64,000 nucleotides of DNA from Mycolicibacterium neoaurum ATCC 25795 (GTDB lineage Bacteria > Actinomycetota > Actinomycetes > Mycobacteriales > Mycobacteriaceae): positions 186,001 through 250,000 of the forward strand of contig NZ_JMDW01000010.1 in NCBI RefSeq assembly GCF_000691525.1, given 5' to 3'. The notes under the pieces were generated by a model. It ran no database searches and was not told the origin of the DNA. It was given only the letters and a program-made list of their open reading frames with translations. Position numbers and translations under genes: made by a program. Below are positions 20,032 to 27,276 of the stretch, piece after piece (within the stretch, counting starts at the first letter, position 1; every line of letters starts with the position of its first letter).

Positions 20032-20532
20032 TCAGATTGGTGCGGAGGTGGCGACGGGTCCGATGCGCAGCAGCGGCTCGTCCGCATGCGTCAGATCGGG
20101 GTCGAGTTGCGCCGCGGTGAAATGCGGTTGCTCCGACATCGGCACCCCGTGACGTCGGGCAAATGCCGCGAAGAACGCCCGCGACGGCGCGTTGTCCGGG
20201 GCGACCGTGGCTTCCACCGTCAGCGGCCGGCCACCACCGTCTTGTGCGACGCGGTGCACCAGATGGTCGAGCATCGCTGCAGCGATCCCGCCACCTTGCG
20301 CCGCCGACGCGACGGCAACCTGCCAGACGAACAACACCCCGCGTCGATTCGGCGGCGGGTAACCGGTGATGACTCCCGTCACGCGACCGTCGATCTCGGC
20401 GACGACCGACGTGTCGGCGAAGTCGGTGGCGAGCAGGAGATAGGCGTATGTCGAATTGAGGTCCAGCACATCGGTTTCGGCGACGAGGCGTCGGATGGCG
20501 ATGGCATCGCCAGCGCGTGGCCGGCGCAGCAC
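20032..20532 (-). CDS. ectA: L-2,4-diaminobutyrate N-gamma-acetyltransferase
   Basis: GNAT acetyltransferase (166 aa) that acetylates diaminobutyrate. It shows the EctA features LRRPRAGDAIAIRRLV, LDLNSTYAYLLLATDFADTSVVAE, VFVWQVAV-like VLFVWQVAVASAAQGGGIAAAML (acetyl-CoA loop) and VEATVAPDNAPSRAFFAAFA. The GTG at 20532 is the only conventional start in this frame after the upstream stop. It is the first gene of ectABCD. No EctR-type MarR regulator is adjacent; the nearest regulators are the two-component genes at 21095-23148. Confidence 0.93.
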   Translation of the reverse strand: MLRRPRAGDAIAIRRLVAETDVLDLNSTYAYLLLATDFADTSVVAEIDGRVTGVITGYPPPNRRGVLFVWQVAVASAAQGGGIAAAMLDHLVHRVAQDGGGRPLTVEATVAPDNAPSRAFFAAFARRHGVPMSEQPHFTAAQLDPDLTHADEPLLRIGPVATSAPI

Positions 20533-21094
20533 GGGCGCCTGGGTCAGATCGCTCTTGGATTGCCGGACTTGGGATTTGGTCGAGCCGTTCGTGTTCAGTA
20601 AGAGTCACCACCGAGCAGTTATCGATCATCGCGGAGTTTCGTATCTTCGGTAACCCGACCGTAATCGGCATTGCCCGGCCGGATCAAGCACCACCGTCGC
20701 CGCGGTACGCCGACGGACGCCCTGCCAACCTGCGGAAAGCCTGACAATCCCCAGCGCCGCCCGACGCCCGTCGTCGTTACCCAATCGTGACCTTGATTTC
20801 GACGGTGTGACCCCGCTCACGTGCGTCGATACCGGCAGCCGGTGGTGTGTTCGATTCGGCCGCCGATACCACTACCGACAGCTATCGTCGACACCAGCCG
20901 TACGCAGATAATTGCTGGTCGAGGCGTCGATTGACGCGTGAGGCCGTCGGCGCGCCACGCGTGGCCACACCGTCATGCTCATCGTTGACAGCGGGGTGTG
21001 GGGGCCGGCACACGAGTGACGCGCCGACCTCGGCCCCGACCGGTTCGCCCCGCACGTCCCGGGCCGCCCACGAAGCCGGTAGACATAGAGGCCT
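20533..21094. other. 562-bp gap between ectA and the response regulator; no supported gene
   Basis: Divergent intergenic region that should contain the promoters of ectABCD (minus) and of the regulator at 21095 (plus). Short open frames exist but have no family-like sequence, no good Shine-Dalgarno and lower coding character. On the plus strand TAGACA at 21080-21085 sits about 10 nt before the regulator ATG, consistent with a near-leaderless transcript. I see no strong ect promoter or clear operator. Confidence 0.6.
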
Positions 21095-21772
21095 ATGAGA
21101 GTGCTGATCGTCGAGGACGAACCTCGGCTGAGTTCCACCCTGGCCATCGGTCTGCGGGCCGAGGGATTCGTCGTCGTCGAAGCCGCCAATGGTGTGGACG
21201 GTCTGTGGCAGGCCACCGAGAACGATTTCGACGTCGTGGTGCTCGACATCATGCTGCCCGGCCTCAACGGTTACGAGGTGCTGCGCCGGATGCGCGCGAA
21301 ATCGGTGTGGACCCCGGTGCTGATGCTCACCGCCAAAGACGGTGAGTACGACCAAACCGATGCCTTCGACCTCGGCGCCGACGACTACCTGACCAAACCG
21401 TTCTCGTTCATCGTGCTGGTCGCCCGGTTGAAGGCCCTGGTCCGGCGCGCCGCTCCGCACCAGCCACCTGTCCTCACCGCGGGGACGCTCTCGGTCGACC
21501 CGGGTCGGCGCACCGTGCAGCGTGGCGACAAGGCGCTCTCGCTCACCCCACGCGAGTTCGGCCTGTTGGAGTACCTGATGCGCAACAAGAACGTCGCGGT
21601 CACCAAAGCCGACATCCTGCACAACGTCTGGGACGCGCACTACGACGGTCCGGACAATGTCGTCGAGGTGTACATCGGTTACGTCCGACGCAAAATCGAC
21701 ATTCCGTTCGGTACCAGCACCATCGAGACGATCCGCGGTGTCGGCTACCGATTGACCGCCGACGACAACTGA
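21095..21772 (+). CDS. OmpR/PhoB-family response regulator
   Basis: A 225-aa two-component regulator. The receiver domain has the acidic pocket VEDEP (residues 6-10), phospho-acceptor Asp51 in VVLDIMLPG, Thr79 and Lys101 in DDYLTKPF. The C-terminal winged helix has LTPREFGLLEYLMRNKN and the trans-activation part VVEVYIGYVRRKID, ending IETIRGVGYRLTADDN. Its partner kinase is on the opposite strand and the two genes meet tail to tail with a 28-bp overlap, not the usual co-directional operon. Target genes are unknown; it faces away from ectABCD. Confidence 0.92.
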   Translation: MRVLIVEDEPRLSSTLAIGLRAEGFVVVEAANGVDGLWQATENDFDVVVLDIMLPGLNGYEVLRRMRAKSVWTPVLMLTAKDGEYDQTDAFDLGADDYLTKPFSFIVLVARLKALVRRAAPHQPPVLTAGTLSVDPGRRTVQRGDKALSLTPREFGLLEYLMRNKNVAVTKADILHNVWDAHYDGPDNVVEVYIGYVRRKIDIPFGTSTIETIRGVGYRLTADDN

Positions 21773-23148
21773 ACCACTGCGCGGGTACCGCCACCGGGAC
21801 GGTCCTCGATGCTCACCCGGCCGCGGTGCGCCGCGACGATCTCGGCGACGATGGCGAGCCCGAGGCCGGTGCCGCCGGCATCTCGTGAGCGGCCCTCGTC
21901 CAGCCGCACGAAACGATCGAACACCCGTTGCCGATCCGCAGGCGGGATCCCCGGCCCGTCATCGCCGATGCTGAGCACCGCGGTGTCACCGGTGGTGCGC
22001 AGTTCGACCTCGACCGACGAGACCGCATGACGCGCGGCGTTGTCGAGGAGATTGCGCAACACCCTGGCCAGCGCGGCCGGATCGCCACTGACCCGCACGG
22101 GCTCGATGGCGGACCGCACCTCGATACGCGCTCCCGCGTCGGACGATCCGTCGATCTCCCGACGCATCCGACGCACCGCGTCGGAGGCCAGGTCGTCGAG
22201 ATCGACATCATCGCGACGCAGATTCCACCCCCGCTCATCGGCGCGGGCCAACAGCAGCAGGTCGTCGATCAGCGAGCGCATGCGCTGCGCCTCCGGCATC
22301 AGAGTGTGCTCGGCAAGCTCGGCATTGAGCAGTTCCGGATGGGCCTGGGCGACTTCGAGAGCGGAGATGATGGTGGCCAGCGGACTGCGTAACTCGTGGG
22401 AGGCATCGCCGACGAAGCGCTGCTGGGCGGCGTGACCTGCCTCCACCCGCGCGAGCATCTCGTTCATCGTCAGCGCGAGCGCTGCGATCTCGTCACGCCC
22501 CTCGGGCACCGGCACCCGACCGGTGAGATCGGATGTGGTGATCTCGGCGACCCTGGACCGGATATCGTCGACCGATCGCATCGACCGGCGCACCAGCAGA
22601 TATGTTGCCGCGGCGGAGACTCCGATCACCACCGGTGCCGCCACCGCGAGCGCACCGACCACGGTGGCAACCGTGGAGATGACCACACGGCTGCCCTCGC
22701 CGACCACGACGGTGTACCGATCCCCATCCGGCCCGACGACCGACTGGGCACTGAACCGAATCTGACCGACGGCCGAATCATGTTCTGGCATACCGATCAA
22801 CGGCCCGGCGCCGATCTGGTCGATGGGGATCAGCGGGGTATCCGGTGCGCCCGGCGAGCGACGCACCACGGTGGACTGGCCGTCGATCACCTGGACGGAC
22901 AGGATCCTGGTGTCCGTCGACAGCAGTTCGGCATCCAGTGCGGCCGGACCACCGGTGGCGACCGCTGCGGCCACCCGGGCCACGCGTGCGGCCGCGGCAT
23001 TGTCGACGCCGGTGAGCATCGATTGGTAGAGCACCCAGGACACCACGACCGCGGTGACAGCCAGCGCGCCGAGCACCACGCTCGCCGCGACGAAGGCCGA
23101 CCGTGCCGAGATCCCCCATTCGCCGGGGCGGGTCAGCACGGGTCTCAT
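21745..23148 (-). CDS. sensor histidine kinase
   Basis: Membrane sensor kinase of 467 aa. TM1 is about residues 18-40, then an extracytoplasmic sensor of about 115 residues, TM2 about 157-183, a HAMP linker to about 237, and HisKA with His251 in DASHELRSPL. The ATPase domain has RNLLDNAARHA (N box), DDGPGIPP and GGTGLGLAI. The ATG at 23148 is preceded by a long in-frame extension that overlaps the divergent membrane-protein gene and lacks conserved sequence, so I excluded it. It converges on the response regulator at 21095-21772. Confidence 0.91.
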   Translation of the reverse strand: MRPVLTRPGEWGISARSAFVAASVVLGALAVTAVVVSWVLYQSMLTGVDNAAAARVARVAAAVATGGPAALDAELLSTDTRILSVQVIDGQSTVVRRSPGAPDTPLIPIDQIGAGPLIGMPEHDSAVGQIRFSAQSVVGPDGDRYTVVVGEGSRVVISTVATVVGALAVAAPVVIGVSAAATYLLVRRSMRSVDDIRSRVAEITTSDLTGRVPVPEGRDEIAALALTMNEMLARVEAGHAAQQRFVGDASHELRSPLATIISALEVAQAHPELLNAELAEHTLMPEAQRMRSLIDDLLLLARADERGWNLRRDDVDLDDLASDAVRRMRREIDGSSDAGARIEVRSAIEPVRVSGDPAALARVLRNLLDNAARHAVSSVEVELRTTGDTAVLSIGDDGPGIPPADRQRVFDRFVRLDEGRSRDAGGTGLGLAIVAEIVAAHRGRVSIEDRPGGGTRAVVQLSSAVNR

Positions 23149-23190
23149 GCGTCCACTGTGCCAAACAACCGGCCGCCGATACCGCACAAT

Positions 23191-24366
23191 ATGGCGGTGT
23201 CGGAGTCCAGCCCACAAACACGCGACGAGCAGGTGCACGAGTGGTTCCTGCACCGGGGCTTGCCGCTGGTGCTCACCCGCCGGGTGCGGTCGCGTGCCCT
23301 GATCGAACGCTCCGCCCCGATGATCAGCTCCGTGGGGGCGTTGACGGCGGCGACCATGCTGCTTGCCGAGATCACCGGAGCGGACCCGAACTACGGGTAT
23401 GCGCTGCGGTTGGGCGTCATCGCCGTCGTTCTGCTGGCCGCACCCTTCGCCCTGTATGTGCTGCACCGTCGCGATACCGCGCTCGGTGAGATGGTGCGCC
23501 GGTCGGGCGCCTGGTTGGTGATGGCGATCTTCGTCATCGTCATGCCCGTGACGGTCAACGGCGCGACCGCTGCGGCGGCCGCCGAAGTGCCGCTGTTCCT
23601 GTTGATCTCCCTCATCGCGATCTGGCTGACCTACCTCGGGTTCGGGTCGATCGCGTCATGGGCCTTTCGCTTCGCCTGGGTCCAGCTCGGTGCGCTCGGC
23701 AACCTGATGAGCCGCGCGCTGCCGCTGCTGATGCTGACCGTGGTGGTCTACTTCACCGGTGAGCTGTGGCAGCTGGCAGCCCGCATGACACGGCAACGAC
23801 TCTGGGAGACAATCGGTTTCCTGGCTCTGATCGCGCTGTTGTTCATGGTCACGACGATCCGCGACGAGGTCAAGGCACTCCGCGAGGATCGGGCCGGGCA
23901 GACCGATCCGGCAAGTCTGCTCGCCGGAACCCCACTGGCCCCGCCGGCCGGCCACCAGCCCACCCGCACGCCACTGTCGCGCGCCGAACAGGTCAACGTG
24001 GTGGCCGTGATGGTGGTGTCACAGGCGATCCAGGTGGTGCTGTTCACTGCGGGCCTGTTCGCCTTCTTCCTTGCGTTGGGCATCATCGCCGTCCCCTATG
24101 AGGTGACGGTGCTGTGGGCAAGCGAACAGACCTGCGCGGTCGGCGAACCGCCCTGCGCGGGAACCTGGTTCGGAATTCACATTCCGATTCCGCAGACGGT
24201 GGTGCACACCTCGCTGTTCGTCGCGGTGCTCTCGGGTTTGTACTTCACGGTGAGCACGAGTGTCGATCCGCTCTACCGCGAGCGCTTCTTCGATCCACTG
24301 GTCGCCGACGTTGCCGTCAGCCTCGCCGGCCGTGACGCTTACCTGGAGATGGAGTCTGCCAGCTGA
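23191..24366 (+). CDS. polytopic membrane protein of unknown function
   Basis: A 391-aa protein with about eight hydrophobic segments (roughly residues 44-63, 70-92, 108-124, 128-150, 170-188, 199-216, 268-294 and 328-350). A short cytoplasmic N-terminus (DEQVHEWFLHRGLPLVLTRRVRSRALIERSAP) comes first, and a hydrophilic loop TDPASLLAGTPLAPPAG lies between TM6 and TM7. A Cys pair (SEQTCAVGEPPCAG) falls in the loop before the last helix and may form a disulfide outside. I do not recognise a family. It is divergent from the sensor kinase with 42 bp between, so it may be its partner or target. Confidence 0.75.
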   Translation: MAVSESSPQTRDEQVHEWFLHRGLPLVLTRRVRSRALIERSAPMISSVGALTAATMLLAEITGADPNYGYALRLGVIAVVLLAAPFALYVLHRRDTALGEMVRRSGAWLVMAIFVIVMPVTVNGATAAAAAEVPLFLLISLIAIWLTYLGFGSIASWAFRFAWVQLGALGNLMSRALPLLMLTVVVYFTGELWQLAARMTRQRLWETIGFLALIALLFMVTTIRDEVKALREDRAGQTDPASLLAGTPLAPPAGHQPTRTPLSRAEQVNVVAVMVVSQAIQVVLFTAGLFAFFLALGIIAVPYEVTVLWASEQTCAVGEPPCAGTWFGIHIPIPQTVVHTSLFVAVLSGLYFTVSTSVDPLYRERFFDPLVADVAVSLAGRDAYLEMESAS

Positions 24367-24486
24367 GTCTCCGAGTTTGCACTGCAGATTGCCAGACTCG
24401 GACATAGAATCCCTACGCTGCGCATCACCGGCGACCGTCCTGTGAGTGTCGATCACTGCGCAACACGGGATGAAGGGAAGATCATC

Positions 24487-24777
24487 ATGGCCAAATTCGT
24501 GCTGCCCGCCGTCGCTGGTTTGTTCGCAGCCGGGCTCGCATTCGCTGCGCCTGCCTACGCCGACGAGGCAGGCTATTTCACCGCCCTGACCGACTACGGA
24601 TACGGGGACACCTCCCAGGATGTCGCCCTGGATCTCGGGTACTCGGTCTGCAAGGACCTGGCCAACGGGGTGCCCATGCAGGTCACACTCGATGCGATCT
24701 ACGAGAACACCAACGAGAACGTCAACCACGAAGACGCCAACTTCATCTACAAGACCGCCATCGTCCACCTCTGCTGA
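24487..24777 (+). CDS. small secreted DUF732 protein
   Basis: 96 aa. It has a clear signal peptide (MAKFVLPAVAGLFAAGLAFAAPAYA) and then a DUF732 domain, a mycobacterial family of small secreted proteins with two cysteines (YSVCKDLANG and the C-terminal VHLC). The ATG at 24487 follows GAAGGGAAG at a good distance. A 7-bp inverted repeat (TCCGAGT at 24370 and ACTCGGA at 24396) follows the previous gene and may end its transcript. Function of DUF732 proteins is unknown. The 3' end overlaps the convergent transporter gene by 35 bp. Confidence 0.87.
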   Translation: MAKFVLPAVAGLFAAGLAFAAPAYADEAGYFTALTDYGYGDTSQDVALDLGYSVCKDLANGVPMQVTLDAIYENTNENVNHEDANFIYKTAIVHLC

Positions 24778-25681
24778 GCGTCGGCGCACGCGCGCCAACG
24801 CTCGCAGGTGGCGGCGCAGGCGCGCGTGCGGCGGGTCGGGTCTCCACCGCGCGCCCCCATTGGGTGCCCACGAGAACCATTGCCGCGCCGAGCAATCCGA
24901 TCGGGGTGAGCGACTCCCCCGCGATACCGACCGCGATCATGACCGCCCATACGGGCTCGGTGCCGAGCATCAGTGCCACCCGGGCCGGCGTGCTCCGGCG
25001 TACCGCCCAGACCTGCAGCCCGAACGCGAACACCGTGCAGGCGATGGCGAGATACGCGGTCAGGGCCCACTGGCGCAGCGACATGTCCAGCACCGCACCG
25101 GACTGACCGAGCAGCACCGCCGGTGCCGCGGTCAGCACCGATACGGTGCACAGCTGGATCAGGGTCACCGCCGCCGGATCGACGATGCCCGGACGTCGCG
25201 CCATCACGGTGATGTGAAGTGCGCGCACCACCGCGGCCAGGGCGATCAAGGCGTCCCCGGCGCCGGGCGCGGCGAAGCCACCGGACTGGGTGAGTAGCGC
25301 ACAGCCCAGCACCACGATCGCCGCGGGTAGGTAGAACAACGCGGGGGTTCCGCCGCGCGCCAGCAGCGGGGTGACCACCACGGTGAGCGCCATGATGAGT
25401 CCGGCGTTGGACGCCGATGTCTGCGTCACACCGTAGGTCTCGGTGATGCAGATGACGGCAAGGATCACCCCGAAGAGCGAGCCCGAGACGAGTTCGGTGC
25501 GCGTGATACGCCGCAGTCGCCGCGCCATCAGCACGGCCAGCACCAGCGCGGCGAGGGTGAAGCGCACCGCCAGGAAGCCGAACACCCCGGCCGGGGCGGC
25601 GGATTCCTTGATGGCGAGGTAACTCGAACCCCACACTGCCGCCACGGCCAGGAGTGCGAGGTCGACGCGGTATCGGGTCAC
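24743..25681 (-). CDS. EamA/DMT-family exporter
   Basis: A 312-aa drug/metabolite transporter with ten predicted helices in two EamA repeats. The first starts DLALLAVAAVWGSSYLAIKESAAPAG and the second follows ALIALAAVVRALHITVMARRPG. AVRRSTPARVALMLGTEPVWAVM near the end is a typical EamA motif. The GTG at 25681 starts directly at the first helix. A divergent LysR gene begins 72 bp away, the usual arrangement for an amino-acid or metabolite exporter controlled by its neighbour. The substrate is unknown. Confidence 0.88.
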   Translation of the reverse strand: MTRYRVDLALLAVAAVWGSSYLAIKESAAPAGVFGFLAVRFTLAALVLAVLMARRLRRITRTELVSGSLFGVILAVICITETYGVTQTSASNAGLIMALTVVVTPLLARGGTPALFYLPAAIVVLGCALLTQSGGFAAPGAGDALIALAAVVRALHITVMARRPGIVDPAAVTLIQLCTVSVLTAAPAVLLGQSGAVLDMSLRQWALTAYLAIACTVFAFGLQVWAVRRSTPARVALMLGTEPVWAVMIAVGIAGESLTPIGLLGAAMVLVGTQWGRAVETRPAARAPAPPPASVGARAPTLSRGGRWRSCR

Positions 25682-25722
25682 GGGGACAGCCTGGCCGCCC
25701 GATGAGTGTGCAGTCCAGCTAC

Positions 25723-25754
25723 ACATTCTAAATGTAAGAAGTAGCATTCCTACA
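25723..25754. promoter_or_regulatory. probable LysR binding region between exporter and regulator
   Basis: Two overlapping inverted repeats lie in the 72-bp divergent gap. ACATT-CTA-AATGT (25723-25735) is perfect. TGTAAGAA-GTAGCA-TTCCTACA (25733-25754) has one mismatch and covers the first base of the LysR ATG. AT-rich dyads of this kind in a shared promoter are typical of LysR sites and of autoregulation. Confidence 0.55.
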
Positions 25755-26659
25755 TGGATGTGCAAAGGTTGCGGATGCTGCGCGAGCTCGCCGACCACGG
25801 CACGGTCGCTGCGGTCGCCGACGTGTTGTCGATGACGCCGTCGGCGGTCTCTCAGCAGTTGAAGACGTTGCAGCGCGAAGCAGGCGTCACCCTGCTCGAG
25901 CCTGCCGGCCGCCGCGTCCGGCTCACCGATGCCGGTCGGGTACTGGTCGGCCACGCCGATCAGGTGCTGGCAGCGCTGGAGCGGGCGCACGCCGATATGG
26001 ACAGCTACCGCAGCACACCACGCGGACAGGTGACGGTCTCGCTCTTCCCGTCCGGTGCGGCGATGTTGTTGGCGCCGTTGATCGGCCACGCCGGCGCGCG
26101 CGGTGTCGAGGTGCTGGGCCGCGATATCGACGTTCCGGCGGCCCATGCACCACAGCAGCTCACGGAGTTCGACGTCGTGGTCGTGCATCGTGACGATCGC
26201 GATACGAGCTCGTGGGGACCGCGATTCAACTCGACGATGCTCCTGCGCGAACCGCTCGATGTGCTGATGTGGCCGACCCATCCGCTGGCAACGCGGCCCC
26301 GTATCGAGCTCTCCGAACTCGCGGGCCAGGACTGGGTCGGTGTGGCGGGCGGACTGATGGTCGACGATGCATTCAAGACGATGGCCACCCTGACCGGATC
26401 CAGCCCGCGAATCATCCAGCGGGTGAACGACTTCCGCGTCGCTGAAGAACTCGTCGCGGCCCGGATCGGCATCGCCCTGTTACCTCGCTACGTCACGTTG
26501 GCCCGCGATCTGGTCCGCGTGCCGATCGGCGACATGCGACTGGCCAGGCGGATCGAGGCCATCACCCGCGCCGGCGCCGAGTCGCGGCCGGCGATCGCGC
26601 TGGTGCTGGCTCAGCTACGCGCGATCGCATCAGAGGTCGCTGCGTCGACCAGCGAGTAG
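25754..26659 (+). CDS. LysR-family transcriptional regulator
   Basis: A 301-aa LTTR. The N-terminal winged HTH is MDVQRLRMLRELADHGTVAAVADVLSMTPSAVSQQLKTL, and the periplasmic-binding-fold effector domain follows (VTVSLFPSGAAMLLAPLIG onward). It probably controls the divergent EamA exporter from the palindromes at 25723-25754 and represses or activates itself. Its 3' end overlaps the convergent hypothetical gene at 26611 by 49 bp. Confidence 0.91.
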   Translation: MDVQRLRMLRELADHGTVAAVADVLSMTPSAVSQQLKTLQREAGVTLLEPAGRRVRLTDAGRVLVGHADQVLAALERAHADMDSYRSTPRGQVTVSLFPSGAAMLLAPLIGHAGARGVEVLGRDIDVPAAHAPQQLTEFDVVVVHRDDRDTSSWGPRFNSTMLLREPLDVLMWPTHPLATRPRIELSELAGQDWVGVAGGLMVDDAFKTMATLTGSSPRIIQRVNDFRVAEELVAARIGIALLPRYVTLARDLVRVPIGDMRLARRIEAITRAGAESRPAIALVLAQLRAIASEVAASTSE

Positions 26660-27255
26660 GTGTTGGCAAGATCGTCCTGGGTGACGATCGCCTCGGCGCC
26701 CGTGGTGTCGACGACGACCGGCGCATCGGGGACATAGGAGTGGAAACCCCAGCCCTCGGGTAGGGACAACCGCACCGCCAGACCGCTGAGATCGGACATC
26801 TCCAGGTCCTTGTCGACGGTCTGGCTGTAGGTCTGCATGATCCATCGGCGACCGGCGGGATCGCTGAGTTCATACACGCGACGTCCGGCGTCGAACACGA
26901 AGACCGCCCGCCGATCAACCCGATTCTCGCCGTAGGGCGATGGGTTCATCGCCGACAGTCTGACCGTCGCCTGGCGCAGCATGGCCAGGCCACCGAACGT
27001 GGCACGGGGCATGGCCGCACCGGGCGCCTTCTCGATACGGCTCATCAGCCAGTACCTCGGACCGTTCAGATGCGCCGCGAGCACACCATGCTCGGCCGCG
27101 ATCGCCGTGGCGTCCAGGGCGTCCCACAGCTGCGCCGGACAGTCGTTGAGCCCGAAGGTGTTGTAGACCGTCGCCTGCAGACCGCTCTCGGCAGCCTCCA
27201 CCAACAAGACCTCGCCGTAGCGCTTGCCGAAGACGTCGGCACCGGTTGACTGCAC
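26611..27255 (-). CDS. conserved mycobacterial protein of unknown function
   Basis: A 214-aa soluble protein with no signal peptide. Notable segments are VFGKRYGEVLLVEAAESGLQATVYNTFGLNDCPAQLW, GPRYWLMSRIEK, and VYELSDPAGRRWIMQTYSQ. It resembles a mycobacterial family that I recall near mpa in M. tuberculosis (possibly Rv2114), but I cannot confirm this. It follows mpa in the same direction with a 21-bp gap, so it is probably cotranscribed with the proteasomal ATPase. A link to pupylation is inference only. Confidence 0.75.
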   Translation of the reverse strand: MQSTGADVFGKRYGEVLLVEAAESGLQATVYNTFGLNDCPAQLWDALDATAIAAEHGVLAAHLNGPRYWLMSRIEKAPGAAMPRATFGGLAMLRQATVRLSAMNPSPYGENRVDRRAVFVFDAGRRVYELSDPAGRRWIMQTYSQTVDKDLEMSDLSGLAVRLSLPEGWGFHSYVPDAPVVVDTTGAEAIVTQDDLANTYSLVDAATSDAIARS

Positions 27256-27276
27256 CGGAGGATCCTAAGCCGCGAT

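Noticed and set aside
20847-21098. Open frame of about 80 codons before the response regulator
   Set aside because: Low-complexity composition, no Shine-Dalgarno and overlap with the regulator start; no support as a gene.
21745-21772. Overlap of response regulator and kinase genes as a possible frameshift or assembly error
   Set aside because: Both reading frames are complete with proper C-termini (VGYRLTADDN and VVQLSSAVNR), so the overlap is genuine.
22396-23190. Long in-frame extension upstream of the 391-aa membrane protein
   Set aside because: It is antisense to the sensor kinase coding sequence and reads as His/Arg/Gly-rich noise; the true start is ATG 23191.
25682-26281. Long in-frame extension upstream of the EamA gene
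   Set aside because: It runs antisense through the LysR gene; the transporter's first helix starts at GTG 25681.
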